Shown here in pieces: positions 1 to 9,454 of a stretch of 64,000 nucleotides of DNA; position 1 is the stretch's first letter; every line of letters starts with the position of its first letter. The position numbers were made by a program, and so were the translations under genes. Source of the stretch: Acidobacteriota bacterium (lineage in GTDB: Bacteria; Acidobacteriota; Vicinamibacteria; Fen-336); contig WYBL01000020.1 of NCBI GenBank assembly GCA_011526565.1, positions 38,891 to 102,890 on the forward strand, in the 5' to 3' direction. A model generated the notes under the pieces. The model searched no databases. It was not told the origin of the DNA and saw only the letters and a list, made by a program, of their open reading frames with translations.

Positions 1-2535
1 CACCGCGCCCTGGAAGGCGCTGACCATCGCGCGCCCGAGCAGGGTGGAGAGGCCGAGGCCGATCGCCACCCCGGTGCCGGTGAGCACCGCCGCCTGACGC
101 AGCGTCAGGCCCAGCAGGTCGCGGCCCGAGGCCCCCAGCGCCAGCCGCACGCCGAACTCGCCCTCGCGCAGCGCGACGCGGTAGGCCATCACCCCGTAGA
201 TGCCCGACACCGCGAGCAGCAGGGCGACCAGCGCAATCGCGCCCATCACCGCAGCGCCGAACTGCAGCCCGATCGTGCTGCGCGCGAGGGCCTCGCGCAT
301 CGTCTTCACGCCGGAGGCGGGCAGCGCCGGGTCGATCGCCGCGATCGCCTGACGCGCACCGTCGACCAGCGCCTCCGGCGCCCCCGCGGTGCGCAGGCCG
401 AAGGTGAGCTGGGTCGGCGCGGCCTGGTCCAGCGGGCGGTAGACGGTCGGAAACTCGCGGCGCGCGAACCACTGGTGCACGACGTCGCCGCAGACGCCCA
501 CGACCGTGAGGACCGGCGCGTCCGCCTGGCCGAGGCGGAAGCGGCGGCCGAGCGGCTCCTGCCCGGGCCAGTGGCGCTCTGCGAAGCTGCGGCTGACGAC
601 CGCCACGCGCTCCGCCGCTGCGTCGTCGCTCGCGCGCAACTCGCGGCCGGCCACGACCGGGATCCCCATCGCGGCGAAGTAGCCGGGCGCGACAACGCGG
701 TTGTCGGCGATCGGCGCCCGGCTGGGCTCGACGGCGGGGCCGCCTTCGACGAACACCGAGCGCCCCGAGTTGTCGTTGCGCGACGGCAGCACGTTGGCGA
801 TCGCCACGGCGTCCACGCCAGGCAGCTCGCCCAACCGCTCCCCGGCTCGGCGCGCAAAGGCCGCGCGGGCCGCCTCGTCTACGTAGTCGCGCTCGGGCAG
901 CGAGACGGCGAAGGTGAGCAACCCGTCGGGGTCGAAGCCGAGCGGGCCCTGGGTGAAGCGCTGCGCGGTCTGCCAGGAGAGCCCGGCGCCGACGACCAGC
1001 GCCAGCGCGCAGGCCACCTCCGCGACGACCAGCACGTTCCGCCCGCGCTGCCGCACTCCGGACGCGCCGCGCCCGCCCTGCCGCAGCGTCTCGGCCGCCG
1101 GCGTGCGCGACGCACGGATCGCAGGCCAGGCGCTGAACACGAGCATCGCGAGCCCGCCGATCACCAGCGTGAAGGCGAAGGTGCGGCCGTCGACGTCGAT
1201 CCCGGCCCAGCCCGGCACGAAGCGCTGGACGTCGGCGGGCATCGACTCGCGCATCGCGCGGGTTGCGAGCAGGGTCAGCGGCAGCGAGACGATCGCGCCG
1301 GCGGCCGCCGCCACCAGGCCCTCGGTGACGAGCTGGCGCACGATGCGGCCGCGGGCCGCGCCCAGCGCCAGGCGCACGGCCAGCTCGCCCTGGCGCTCGG
1401 TGGCGCGGGCCAGCGTCAGGTTGGCGACGTTGACGCAGGCGATCAGCAGCAGGAACAGCGCCGCGGCCTGCCACACGGCCATCACGCCGCGCAGGCCCGC
1501 GTCCTCGTAGCCGACCTGCAGGTCGACGACTACCGCCTCGCTGCCGGCGTTGGTCTGCGGGTGGTCCTGGGCGAGGCGAGCGGCGATCGCGGCGAGCTGC
1601 GCACGCCCCTGCTCCAGGCTGACGCCGGGGGCGAGCCGGCCGATGGCCGACAGGTAGTGGCGGTCGCGCGGCGCGTCGGCGGCGATCGACAGCGGCGCCC
1701 ACAGCTCGGCGCCTTCGGGGAACAGGAACCGCGGCGGCGCGATGCCGATCACCACGTGGCTGACGCCGTCGAGCAGCAGGCTGCGGCCGACGAGGCCCGG
1801 GTCGGCGCCGAAGCTGCGCTTCCACAGCGCGTCGCCGATCACCACCACGTGCCGCTTCGCGGGTTCCGCTTCGTCCGGGCGGAAGCCGCGCCCCAGCACC
1901 GGCGGCGTGCCGAGCACGTCGAAGAACGCGGGAGACACGAGGAAGCCCTGGACCCGCTCGGGCAGGCCCCCGCCCTGCACGTTGACGTCCCACCACTCGA
2001 GGCCGACCAGCGCATCGAACGCGGAGGCTGCCTGCTGCCAGTCGCGGAAGTCGGCGGGCGACAGCGTCGAGCGGTCGAAGTGCTCGGTCTGCGGCGCGCG
2101 CTGCCAGGCGCGCACCAGCCGATCCTGGTGCGGGTAGTCCATCGGCCGCAGCAGCAGCGCGTCGAAGGCGCTGAACAGCGTCGCGTTGGCGGCCAGGCCG
2201 ACCGCGAGGGTGACCACCACCAGCAGGCTGACCGCCGGCCGCCGCAGCAGCCCGCGCAGCGCCATTCTCAGTTCGTGGGCGACCTGGTCCATGACTCTCC
2301 CTTTCGCCGGCAAGGCGCCCGCAGCGCCACGCGCCCATGCGGCTCGGGCGCGGTGGCCCCAGAGCGACAGCGCCGTCGCGGCTCCCGTTCCCCAGTACCA
2401 GAGTTCGGCCTGCCAGGCGCCCGCCGGCGCGCGCCGCGCGTGTTCTTCGTGCAGGTCGCCCATCACCTCGTCGCGCACCGCCTCGGGCAGCGCCGCCGAG
2501 AGCCACAGCCGGGCGAGGCGAGACGGTCCTTTCAC
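1..2535 (-). CDS. ADOP-type MacB/FtsX ABC permease (3' end missing)
   Basis: Inner-membrane permease of the acidobacterial duplicated (ADOP) group, with two MacB-like periplasmic domains and FtsX transmembrane blocks; the exported substrate is unknown. The frame is open to the left edge, so the C-terminus is missing. An obvious ATG lies at 2292, but the frame continues upstream to a GTG at 2535 whose bases overlap the PadR stop (GTGA). The extra ~80 residues carry the GDLHEEHARR motif typical of the short permease-prefix domain found in PadR-linked ADOP proteins, so I prefer the GTG. A first transmembrane segment (VSLLVVVTLAVGLAANATLF) follows about 95 residues in, then the periplasmic domain, a three-helix FtsX block around 340-470, and a second periplasmic domain. 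It is translationally coupled to padR and probably repressed by it. Confidence 0.9.
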   Translation of the reverse strand, partial: MKGPSRLARLWLSAALPEAVRDEVMGDLHEEHARRAPAGAWQAELWYWGTGAATALSLWGHRARAAWARGAAGALPAKGRVMDQVAHELRMALRGLLRRPAVSLLVVVTLAVGLAANATLFSAFDALLLRPMDYPHQDRLVRAWQRAPQTEHFDRSTLSPADFRDWQQAASAFDALVGLEWWDVNVQGGGLPERVQGFLVSPAFFDVLGTPPVLGRGFRPDEAEPAKRHVVVIGDALWKRSFGADPGLVGRSLLLDGVSHVVIGIAPPRFLFPEGAELWAPLSIAADAPRDRHYLSAIGRLAPGVSLEQGRAQLAAIAARLAQDHPQTNAGSEAVVVDLQVGYEDAGLRGVMAVWQAAALFLLLIACVNVANLTLARATERQGELAVRLALGAARGRIVRQLVTEGLVAAAAGAIVSLPLTLLATRAMRESMPADVQRFVPGWAGIDVDGRTFAFTLVIGGLAMLVFSAWPAIRASRTPAAETLRQGGRGASGVRQRGRNVLVVAEVACALALVVGAGLSWQTAQRFTQGPLGFDPDGLLTFAVSLPERDYVDEAARAAFARRAGERLGELPGVDAVAIANVLPSRNDNSGRSVFVEGGPAVEPSRAPIADNRVVAPGYFAAMGIPVVAGRELRASDDAAAERVAVVSRSFAERHWPGQEPLGRRFRLGQADAPVLTVVGVCGDVVHQWFARREFPTVYRPLDQAAPTQLTFGLRTAGAPEALVDGARQAIAAIDPALPASGVKTMREALARSTIGLQFGAAVMGAIALVALLLAVSGIYGVMAYRVALREGEFGVRLALGASGRDLLGLTLRQAAVLTGTGVAIGLGLSTLLGRAMVSAFQGAV

Positions 2536-2858
2536 GGTCGCTCCAGCCGTGCCTCGAGCCCGTCCCACAGGGCGAGCAGCGTGCGCCGGCTCGCGCTCAG
2601 CGCGCGCAACCCCGCAACCGTGACGGCGTAGTAGCGGCGCGCGCGTCCCCCGCGCTCGGCCAGCGGCTCGCCGAGCCGCGACTGGAGCAGGCCCTTCTGC
2701 TCCAGCCGCTCCAGGGCCGTGTACAGCGCGCCCCGCGTCAGCCGGCGGCCGGCAGCCTCGAGATCCTCCAGCAGCGGCACGGCGTAGGCGTCGACGTCCC
2801 GCCGCAACACCGCGAGCAGCACGACCTGTTCCAGTTCACCGAGATGGATGCTTTTCAT
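2532..2858 (-). CDS. PadR-family transcriptional regulator
   Basis: A 108-residue winged-helix repressor. The N-terminal LGELEQVVLLAVLRR and the motif LTRGALYTALERLEQKGLL are the PadR DNA-binding core, and the C-terminal helix is short, as in the acidobacterial PadR group that precedes ADOP permeases. I start it at the ATG at 2858 (MKSIHLGELEQ) because upstream codons match no PadR sequence. Its stop overlaps the GTG start of the permease by four bases, so the two genes form one transcript. An interrupted palindrome directly upstream of the start is a plausible autoregulatory operator. Such proteins usually respond to small toxic molecules; no ligand can be inferred here. Confidence 0.9.
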   Translation of the reverse strand: MKSIHLGELEQVVLLAVLRRDVDAYAVPLLEDLEAAGRRLTRGALYTALERLEQKGLLQSRLGEPLAERGGRARRYYAVTVAGLRALSASRRTLLALWDGLEARLERP

Positions 2859-2861
2859 GAG

Positions 2862-2874
2862 CCTACAACGTAGG
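2862..2874. promoter_or_regulatory. Candidate PadR operator
   Basis: The interrupted palindrome CCTAC-AAC-GTAGG lies four bases upstream of the padR ATG. The TAC-N3-GTA core resembles operators of PadR-family repressors, and its position would block transcription or initiation of the padR-permease pair. This is inference from symmetry and place. Confidence 0.45.
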
Positions 2875-2925
2875 CAATACGCGCGAGCTCGTCCCGCGGT
2901 TCCCCCATCTCCCGCACAATCGGGC

Positions 2926-3462
2926 ATGCACTTCGATCCCGAGACGGCGTTCCCGCTGCTGGAACGCACCCCCCGCCTGCTGGACGCGTGGCTGCGCGAC
3001 CTGCCGGCGGCCTGGCTCGACGTCGACGAGGGCCCCGGCACCTACTCGCCCCGCGACGTCGTCGGCCACCTGATCCACGGCGAGGAGGCCGACTGGGCCC
3101 CGCGCCTGCACCACGTCCTGGCGCACGGCACCGCGCGCCCCTTCGAGCCGTTCGATCGCGAGGGCTTCGTCGCGGCGTACCGCGGTCGACCGATCGGCGA
3201 CCTGCTCGACCGCTTCGCGCGGCTGCGCGCGGAGAGCCTCGCCTCCTTCCGGGCCGCCGCGGCGCACCCCGGGCTCTGGGAACGGCGCGGATCGCACCCG
3301 GAACTCGGCGAAGTGAACGTCGGGCAACTCGCCGCGACCTGGGTGGTGCACGACCTCGGCCACCTGCGCCAGATCGCCCGCGCGATGGCCCGCGCGTACG
3401 CCGACGCCGTGGGTCCGTGGCGCGCGTATCTCACGATCCTGGAGCCGCCTCCGGCCCTATAA
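2926..3462 (+). CDS. DinB-family protein
   Basis: A 178-residue protein of the DinB/YfiT four-helix-bundle fold (DinB_2 group), a family of putative metal-dependent enzymes. The conserved histidines are visible in order: DVVGHLIHGEEADW near residue 45 and VHDLGHLRQIARAM near residue 145, the usual three-histidine metal site. I start at the ATG at 2926 (MHFDPETAFPLLERTP), which matches family N-termini; longer frames have none of the expected residues. It is divergent from padR with about 67 bases between. Members act as thiol-dependent S-transferases or detoxification enzymes, but the substrate here is unknown. Confidence 0.85.
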   Translation: MHFDPETAFPLLERTPRLLDAWLRDLPAAWLDVDEGPGTYSPRDVVGHLIHGEEADWAPRLHHVLAHGTARPFEPFDREGFVAAYRGRPIGDLLDRFARLRAESLASFRAAAAHPGLWERRGSHPELGEVNVGQLAATWVVHDLGHLRQIARAMARAYADAVGPWRAYLTILEPPPAL

Positions 3463-3476
3463 TCCGGGGCAATCGC

Positions 3477-4922
3477 ATGATTGCCGGGGCCAAGGCGCCT
3501 GACGCCGGACCGCTGCCGCGGGTTCGCCCGCACGCCACCACCCGCACCGCGGGCGGCCCGGAGGAGCCGGCCCCGGCCAGGCCGACGCTCGCCAGGCCCG
3601 ATCCGTTCGTCGCCCGGCTGGAGCACGTCAGCGCGCGGATTTCGGACCCCGCCGCCAAGCTGCGCTTCCTGCGCGAGTCGCTGGCCCAGAAGGAGGCCCT
3701 CGACGAGCGCGTGCAGGCCGTGCCGGTGGCCCCGGTTCGCCACCTGCTGCAGCGCCTGCTCGGCCTCGACCGCATCCAGCACCTGCTGCACCGCCGCGAC
3801 CTCCAGGGCACGGCGGCCGACGTCGCGGGGCCCGCGACCGCCCGCGTCAGCGGCGTCGCCGCGCTGGCGCTGGTCCTCGCGCTGGCGGCCGTGGCGTGGT
3901 CGCTGCGCACCGCTCCGGCCCCCGCCGTGGTTCCCGCGCCGGGCACCGCCGTCGTGCCGGCGGCCGCTCCCGGGTCGCCGGCGCCGGCGACCGTGCCCCC
4001 CACCCAGGGCGTGCGTCCGGAACGCATCTGGCTGGTCGAGAAGAGCGCGACCCACGAGCTGTGGAGCAACGGCCTGCGGATCGACACCAGCCTGGTGGTG
4101 ATGGGCGCTCCCCGCGCGTTCCGCGTCTTCGACCGCGGGCGCGGCCTGCAGCCCGAGGTCTTCACCGAGCCCGTCGGCATCCTGTTCCACACTTCCGAGA
4201 GCGACGTCTGGCCGCTCGACGCCGGCTTCAACGAGAACCTGCGCGACAGCACCCAGCGGCTGCTGCGCTACCTGCGCCGCAACACCACCTACCACTATCT
4301 GATCGACCGCTTCGGCCGCGTGTGGCGGGTGGTGGACGAGGGTTCCAAGGCGAACCACGCCGGGAACTCGGTGTGGGCCGACGGTGAGCGGGTGTTCCTG
4401 AACCTGAACCACGCCTTCCTGGCGGTCTCGTTCGAGACCCGCTGGGAGGGCGGGCGCGCGCTGCCGATCACGGAGGCGCAGTTCGCCGCCGGCCGGCTGC
4501 TGACCGACCAGCTCCGCCAGCGCCACGACATCCCGCCGCAGATGGCCGTCGCCCACGGGCTCGCCAGCGTGAACCCGAAGAAGCGGCTGATCGGCCACCA
4601 CGTCGACTGGGCGCGCGGCTTCCCGTTCGCCGCGTTCGGCCTCGACAACGCCTACCGCGTGCCGTCGCCCGCGGTCGAGCTGTTCGGCTTCGGCTACGAC
4701 GACGAGTTCCTGCGCGTGATGCAGGAGCCGTGGCCCGGAGTGCGGCTCGCGGAGGCGAAGCTGGCCCGCGAGGCGGCGGCCGCAGGACTCACCCCCGAAG
4801 CGCTGCGCCGGCAGCGGCAGGAGCTCTACGACGCATGGATCGCGGACCAGGTGCGGGCCGACGAGGCGCGCACCCCGGTCGCGGAGGACACGGCCCCGGG
4901 CGCCGGGGCGACGGAGGATTAG
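3477..4922 (+). CDS. Membrane-anchored N-acetylmuramoyl-L-alanine amidase-like protein
   Basis: A 481-residue protein with a Pro/Ala-rich cytoplasmic N-terminal region, one transmembrane segment near residues 123-142 (VSGVAALALVLALAAVAWSL), a Pro/Ala linker, and an Amidase_2/PGRP-like domain from about residue 225. Likely zinc ligands are the histidines in FHTSESD and GHHVDW; TTYHYLIDRFGRVWRVVDE is the characteristic core strand. It should cleave the bond between muramic acid and the stem peptide on the periplasmic face. The ATG at 3477 opens 14 bases after the DinB stop, and a TATAAT hexamer at 3458-3463 overlaps that stop. It is the first gene of the cluster with the actin-like protein 7 bases downstream. 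The N-terminal cytoplasmic part could contact the filament; that is inference. Confidence 0.85.
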   Translation: MIAGAKAPDAGPLPRVRPHATTRTAGGPEEPAPARPTLARPDPFVARLEHVSARISDPAAKLRFLRESLAQKEALDERVQAVPVAPVRHLLQRLLGLDRIQHLLHRRDLQGTAADVAGPATARVSGVAALALVLALAAVAWSLRTAPAPAVVPAPGTAVVPAAAPGSPAPATVPPTQGVRPERIWLVEKSATHELWSNGLRIDTSLVVMGAPRAFRVFDRGRGLQPEVFTEPVGILFHTSESDVWPLDAGFNENLRDSTQRLLRYLRRNTTYHYLIDRFGRVWRVVDEGSKANHAGNSVWADGERVFLNLNHAFLAVSFETRWEGGRALPITEAQFAAGRLLTDQLRQRHDIPPQMAVAHGLASVNPKKRLIGHHVDWARGFPFAAFGLDNAYRVPSPAVELFGFGYDDEFLRVMQEPWPGVRLAEAKLAREAAAAGLTPEALRRQRQELYDAWIADQVRADEARTPVAEDTAPGAGATED

Positions 4923-4929
4923 GAAGACC

Positions 4930-5982
4930 ATGGCCAACGATCATCTCTGGAAGGTCGCCCAGGAAGCCGAGGAGCGCATCAACGAACTGGCGGCGACCTC
5001 GCACCCGCTCGGCGTGGACGTCGGGACCAGCAAGATCGTGGCGGCCCGCCGCCAGGGAAAGGAGCTGCAGACCGCGTCGCAGCTCAACGCCTTCATCCCG
5101 GTGCCCTACTCGAAGTTCACCGAGAAGACGCTGACCCAGAACGCGATCAGCTACTACAAGGACGGCGACGAGCTGGTCATCTTCGGCACCGCCACCGAGC
5201 ACTTCGCCAACATGTTCAACGCGGAGTTCCGGAGGCCGATGGCCGACGGGTTGCTCAACTCGAAGGAGCGCCTCGGCTGGCCGGTGATCGAGGCCATCCT
5301 CCAGATGATGATCCCGAAGGCGCGGGCGAAGGACGAGGTGCTCGCCTTCTCGGTGCCGGCGGCGTCGGACGGCCGCAACTCCGCGCTGACCTACCACGAG
5401 GCCACGTTCCGCGGCTACTTCCAGTCGCTCGGCTACAACGCGATCGCCATCAACGAGGGCCTGGCCGTGATCTTCGCCGAGCTGGAGAGCGAGAACTTCA
5501 CCGGCATCGGCATCTCCTGCGGCGGCGGCATGTGCAACGTCGCGCTGTCGTTCCTGTCGATCCCGTCGATCCTGTTCAGCATCGCCAAGGGCGGCGACTT
5601 CATCGACCAGGCCGTGGGCACCGTCGTCAACGAGCACGCCACCCGGGTCAAGATGATGAAGGAGGAGAGCCTCGACCTCTCCAAGGCGCCCAAGGACAAG
5701 CTGGAGAAGGCGCTCCACATCTACTACCAGGACCTGGTCGAAGAGCTCGTCGGCTCGCTGCGCCGGGCCATCTCGCGCGCCGAGAAGCTGCCCAAGGCCG
5801 ACCGGCCGCTGCCGATCGTGCTGGCCGGCGGCACCGCCAAGCCGAAGGGCTTCCGCGAGATGTTCGAGCGCACGCTGCGCGCCGAGCCGATGCCGATCGA
5901 GGTCTCCGAGGTGAAGCTGGCGGCCGACCCGCTGACCGCCACCGCGCGCGGGGCCCTGATCGCCGCGATGTACGAGAAGTAG
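4930..5982 (+). CDS. Actin-like ATPase (MamK/MreB-type cytoskeletal protein)
   Basis: A 350-residue protein of the actin/Hsp70 superfamily. The three nucleotide-binding signatures are clear: phosphate-1 LGVDVGTSKIV at residues 27-37, phosphate-2 GIGISCGGGMCNVA near 192, and adenosine motif VLAGGTAKPKGF near 297. Length and the absence of an FtsA 1C domain fit MamK-like or ParM-like filaments better than FtsA or MreB. It has an AGGA-like site just before the ATG and lies 7 bases after the amidase gene and ahead of two AAA ATPases. It may polymerise to organise envelope machinery with these partners. Alternatives are an MreB paralogue or a carbohydrate-kinase-like non-polymerising relative. Confidence 0.85.
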   Translation: MANDHLWKVAQEAEERINELAATSHPLGVDVGTSKIVAARRQGKELQTASQLNAFIPVPYSKFTEKTLTQNAISYYKDGDELVIFGTATEHFANMFNAEFRRPMADGLLNSKERLGWPVIEAILQMMIPKARAKDEVLAFSVPAASDGRNSALTYHEATFRGYFQSLGYNAIAINEGLAVIFAELESENFTGIGISCGGGMCNVALSFLSIPSILFSIAKGGDFIDQAVGTVVNEHATRVKMMKEESLDLSKAPKDKLEKALHIYYQDLVEELVGSLRRAISRAEKLPKADRPLPIVLAGGTAKPKGFREMFERTLRAEPMPIEVSEVKLAADPLTATARGALIAAMYEK

Positions 5983-6016
5983 ACCCCTGTCCCGCCTCCT
6001 CCGCGTCGCGGTCGCC

Positions 6017-8401
6017 ATGGCCCTGTGCCTGGCGGCCGCGGCGCCCGCGTACGCCGTCAAGGAGTGGTACGACCACTACCTTGAGGCCCGCGACCGCCTG
6101 CTGCCGGCCCGCCGCTACGACGAGGCCCTCAAGTCGCTGCAGGAGGCGATCCGTCTCAAGCCGACCTCCGGCCTCAACGAGCGCACCTACGGCCTGGCCT
6201 TCGAGAACTACCTGCCCTACTACCAGATGGGCCTGTGCTACATGGGCCTCGCCGACTACAACTCGGCGATCCGCTTCTTCAACATGGAGGAGAAGCAGGG
6301 GGCGATCCGGCGCGACGTCAACCTGCAGCGCGAGCTGATCCGCAAGCGGCAGGAGGCGGAGGACCTGGAGCGCCAGCGGCTGGCCCGGGTCCAGCGCCAG
6401 GAGTCGGACCGGCTGCTGCGGGAGGCTGCCGAACTGCGGCGGGCGCGTCGCTTCGAGGACGCCCTCGCCCGCCTGGCCCAGGCCCAGAAGGCGGCCGAGA
6501 ACCTCGACGTGGACACCCAGCGCCAGGTCGCCGAAACGCGCGACCGGGTGCGGGCCGAACTCGCGGCAGCCCAGGAGGCCGAGGTTCGGGCCAGGCGCAT
6601 CGAGGAGGCGCTCGGCGAGGCGCGGCGGCTGCTGGAGGCCGACTCCCTGGCCGAGGCGGTCGTGCGCTTCGACGTCGTGCTCGAGCTGGACCCGGCCCAC
6701 CCCGAGGCCAGCTCCGGCAAGCGCGAGGCGCAGCAGCGGATCCGCGCCTCGCAGACCCGCGCCGAACTGCAGGCGCGCCTCCAGGAAGGCCGCGCCCTGC
6801 TCGACGCCGGCCGCGCGGAGGACGCCCTGCGGCCGCTGACGGAGGCCGCCGCCGACCCCTCGCTGCGCGAGGCGCGGGAGCTGCTCGAGCGCGCCCAGAA
6901 GACCGCCGAGGCGCTGCGCGCGCAGCGTGAGCTGCAGGCCGCGGTCGACGCCCGGATGGCCGCCGGCGAAGCCCGGCTCGGCGAGCGCAAGTGGCCCGAG
7001 GCCCAGGTCCAGTTCGAGGCGGTGCTGCGGCTCGACCCCGGCAACGCGCGCGCCCGCGAGCGGCTCTCGTTCGCCGAGCGCATGACCGGCGAGGCGCTGT
7101 TCGCGCGCTTCCTGCCCAACCAGCCGCCGCTGCTGGCCTTCTTCGAGCCGCGCCAGCCGCGGATCGAGCTCGACACGCCGACGGTGGCCGTGGTCGGCGT
7201 CGCCTCCGACGACCGCGCGGTGGAGCGCGTCGAGTTCGTGCTGGCCGGCCGGCCCGTCGGCCAGGTGGTGCCGGCGCCGCGCCCCGACCTGCAGTCCCAG
7301 CGCAACCTGCGCTTCGACCGCGTGCTGGACCTGGCGCCGGGCGCCAACACGATCACGGTCACGGCCTTCGACGCCCAGGGCGTCAGCGTCAGCGAGACCT
7401 TCGAGGTCACCCGCCGGCTGCGCTTCTACGAGACCGAGGCGTTCCTGCCTGCGGCGGGCGCCGGTGCGCTGGCGCTGATCGGGATCGGGCTCGGCGTGCA
7501 GCGGGCGCGCCGCTCGCGCGCGCTGCGCCGCCGCTTCAATCCCTACATCGCGGGCGCGCCCGTGCGCGAGCCGGACATGTTCTACGGCCGCGAGAAGCTG
7601 ATGGCGCGCATCCTCAACGTGCTGCACCACAACTCGCTGATGGTCACCGGCGAGCGGCGGATCGGGAAGACCTCGTTCCTCTACCACCTGCGCCGGCGCC
7701 TGGCGGAAGACGAGGGCACCGAGTACCAGTTCTTCCCCGTGCTGGTGGACCTGCAGGGCGTCAGCGAGGCCGACTTCTTCCACTCCGCGATGGCCGACGT
7801 CGTCGAGGGCCTGGCGCTCTCGCCGGAGGCGGCGGCCGCGCTGCGCTTCCGCCCCGAGCAGGACGAGTACGACGGCCGCGACTTCAGCCACGACCTGCAG
7901 CGGCTGGTCGAGGAGCTGAAGAAGCGCACGAGCCGCAAGGTGAAGCTGGCGCTGCTGATCGACGAGGTCGACGTGCTCAACGAGTTCTCCGAGCGCGTCA
8001 ACCAGCGGCTGCGCAGCATCTTCATGAAGACCTTCTCCGAGCACCTCGTGGCGGTGATGAGCGGGGTCGGCATCCGCCGCTCGTGGAAGAGCGAAGGCAG
8101 CCCCTGGTACAACTTCTTCGACGAGGTGGAGATCACCCCGCTCTCGCGCGAAGACGCGGAGGCCCTGGTCCGCGAGCCGGTCGAGGGCTTCTTCCGCTTC
8201 CGCCCGGAGGCGGTGCAGGCCATCCTCGACGCCGCAGGCGGCCGCCCGTACCTGATCCAGAAGCTGTGCGTGCACGCCGTCAACCGCATGCTGGAGGCCG
8301 GCCGCACGACGATCGAGCGCGGCGACGTGGACGCGATCAGCCCCACCGTGCTGGCGGACATCGAGGAACCGGCGGCCGACCAGCGAGCTGTGGCAGACTG
8401 A
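6017..8401 (+). CDS. TPR / transmembrane / AAA ATPase protein
   Basis: A large protein (794 residues from the ATG) with an N-terminal signal-like segment, TPR-type helices (residues ~15-90), a long Arg/Glu/Ala-rich coiled-coil region (~100-340), an Ig-like beta domain (~375-460), a transmembrane segment near 478, and a cytoplasmic ATPase domain. Walker A is GERRIGKTSF (~544), Walker B is LALLIDEVDVL (~644), and a helical C-terminal lid follows, as in the ORC/STAND-like AAA_16 group. From the ATG the signal peptide has no positive residues. An in-frame CTG at 5987 preceded by GAGAAG gives a better one (SRLLRVAVAM with two Arg). The protein could couple periplasmic sensing to a cytoplasmic ATPase next to the actin-like filament protein. 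Confidence 0.85.
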   Translation: MALCLAAAAPAYAVKEWYDHYLEARDRLLPARRYDEALKSLQEAIRLKPTSGLNERTYGLAFENYLPYYQMGLCYMGLADYNSAIRFFNMEEKQGAIRRDVNLQRELIRKRQEAEDLERQRLARVQRQESDRLLREAAELRRARRFEDALARLAQAQKAAENLDVDTQRQVAETRDRVRAELAAAQEAEVRARRIEEALGEARRLLEADSLAEAVVRFDVVLELDPAHPEASSGKREAQQRIRASQTRAELQARLQEGRALLDAGRAEDALRPLTEAAADPSLREARELLERAQKTAEALRAQRELQAAVDARMAAGEARLGERKWPEAQVQFEAVLRLDPGNARARERLSFAERMTGEALFARFLPNQPPLLAFFEPRQPRIELDTPTVAVVGVASDDRAVERVEFVLAGRPVGQVVPAPRPDLQSQRNLRFDRVLDLAPGANTITVTAFDAQGVSVSETFEVTRRLRFYETEAFLPAAGAGALALIGIGLGVQRARRSRALRRRFNPYIAGAPVREPDMFYGREKLMARILNVLHHNSLMVTGERRIGKTSFLYHLRRRLAEDEGTEYQFFPVLVDLQGVSEADFFHSAMADVVEGLALSPEAAAALRFRPEQDEYDGRDFSHDLQRLVEELKKRTSRKVKLALLIDEVDVLNEFSERVNQRLRSIFMKTFSEHLVAVMSGVGIRRSWKSEGSPWYNFFDEVEITPLSREDAEALVREPVEGFFRFRPEAVQAILDAAGGRPYLIQKLCVHAVNRMLEAGRTTIERGDVDAISPTVLADIEEPAADQRAVAD

Positions 8402-8407
8402 CCCCCG

Positions 8408-9454
8408 ATGCGCAACCCGTTCATCGCGGGCAGCTTCGTCCGCGCCGAGAACTTCTTCGGCCGCGACGCGCTGCTGCGCGAGATCCTCGACGGCCCGCGC
8501 AACAGCCTGTGGGTCGTGGGCGCGCGCCGGCTGGGCAAGACCAGCCTGCTCAAGCAGCTCGAGTACGTCGCCCAGGAGAGCTCGCAGAGCCCGTGGGTGC
8601 CGCTGTACTGGGACATCCAGGGCGCGGCCGACCCGCGCGGCCTCGCCGACCTGCTGATCGAGGCGGTCGAGGACAGCGAGCCGTTCCGCCGCGCGACGGG
8701 GGTCGTGGCCGACGACCTCGAGGGCGCGCCGGCCCACGAGATCCTCGCCATCCTGCTGCGCCGCGCGGTGCGCTCCGGCTGGCGCCTGCTGCTGCTGATC
8801 GACGAAGGCGAGGAGCTGATCACGGTCGCGGGTCACGATCCGGCCGTGCTGCCGCGACTGCGCCGCGTGCTGCAGAAAGGACCCGAGCTGCGCGCGGTCG
8901 TCACCTCGACCCGGCGCCTCGCCCGGATCGACGAGGCCTCCCCGCTGGCCACGTCGCCGTTCCTCGCCGGCCTGATCCCGCCGCTCTACCTGACACCGCT
9001 CCAGCAGGACGAGGCGCTGCGGCTGCTGGACCGCGGCGGCTTCGACGCCCGCGACGCCCGCGCGATCGCGGAGCGCACCGCCTGCCACCCGTTCCTGCTG
9101 CAGCTCATCGCCAGCCGCTTCTTCGAGAGCCGCGACCTGGCGGCGACCCTCGAGCAGGCCGCGGCGGACGAGATGCTGGCCAACTTCTTCCTCTCGGACG
9201 TCCACTCCATGGAAGCGGCGGAGCGCGACCTGCTGCTGCGGATCGCCGCCGAGCCCGGCTGCGACCGCTCCGCGCTGGGGGCCGCTGCAGGCGTGGCCCC
9301 GGGCCGCGCGGACGAGGTGCTGCTGGCGCTGCGCATGCTCGGGTACCTGAGCGAGCGCGACGGCCGCTGGACGGTGGGCAACTGGTTCTTCGAGCGCTGG
9401 CTGCGCCGCACCCCGGCCGCGGCCGGCGCTGCCGAGGCGGGAGGACGGCCATGA
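8408..9454 (+). CDS. AAA ATPase (ORC/STAND-like), soluble
   Basis: A 348-residue ATPase paralogous to the ATPase half of the preceding protein: both begin NPFIAG or NPYIAG followed by F-x-GR(D/E). Walker A is GARRLGKTSL (~37-46), Walker B is LLLLIDEGEEL (~127), and the C-terminal ~80 residues form a winged-helix-like domain ending NWFFERWLRR. It has no membrane segment. The start is six bases after the upstream stop, and its own stop overlaps the next gene by four bases. It probably forms hetero-oligomers with the membrane-bound ATPase; function unknown. Confidence 0.87.
   Translation: MRNPFIAGSFVRAENFFGRDALLREILDGPRNSLWVVGARRLGKTSLLKQLEYVAQESSQSPWVPLYWDIQGAADPRGLADLLIEAVEDSEPFRRATGVVADDLEGAPAHEILAILLRRAVRSGWRLLLLIDEGEELITVAGHDPAVLPRLRRVLQKGPELRAVVTSTRRLARIDEASPLATSPFLAGLIPPLYLTPLQQDEALRLLDRGGFDARDARAIAERTACHPFLLQLIASRFFESRDLAATLEQAAADEMLANFFLSDVHSMEAAERDLLLRIAAEPGCDRSALGAAAGVAPGRADEVLLALRMLGYLSERDGRWTVGNWFFERWLRRTPAAAGAAEAGGRP

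Noticed and set aside
5648..9205. Open reading frame of 1185 codons on the minus strand opposite the two AAA ATPase genes
   Set aside because: It is antisense to strongly recognisable ATPase genes with Walker motifs; composition is Arg/Leu/Ala/Gly with no family motif. Such long antisense frames are expected at this GC content.
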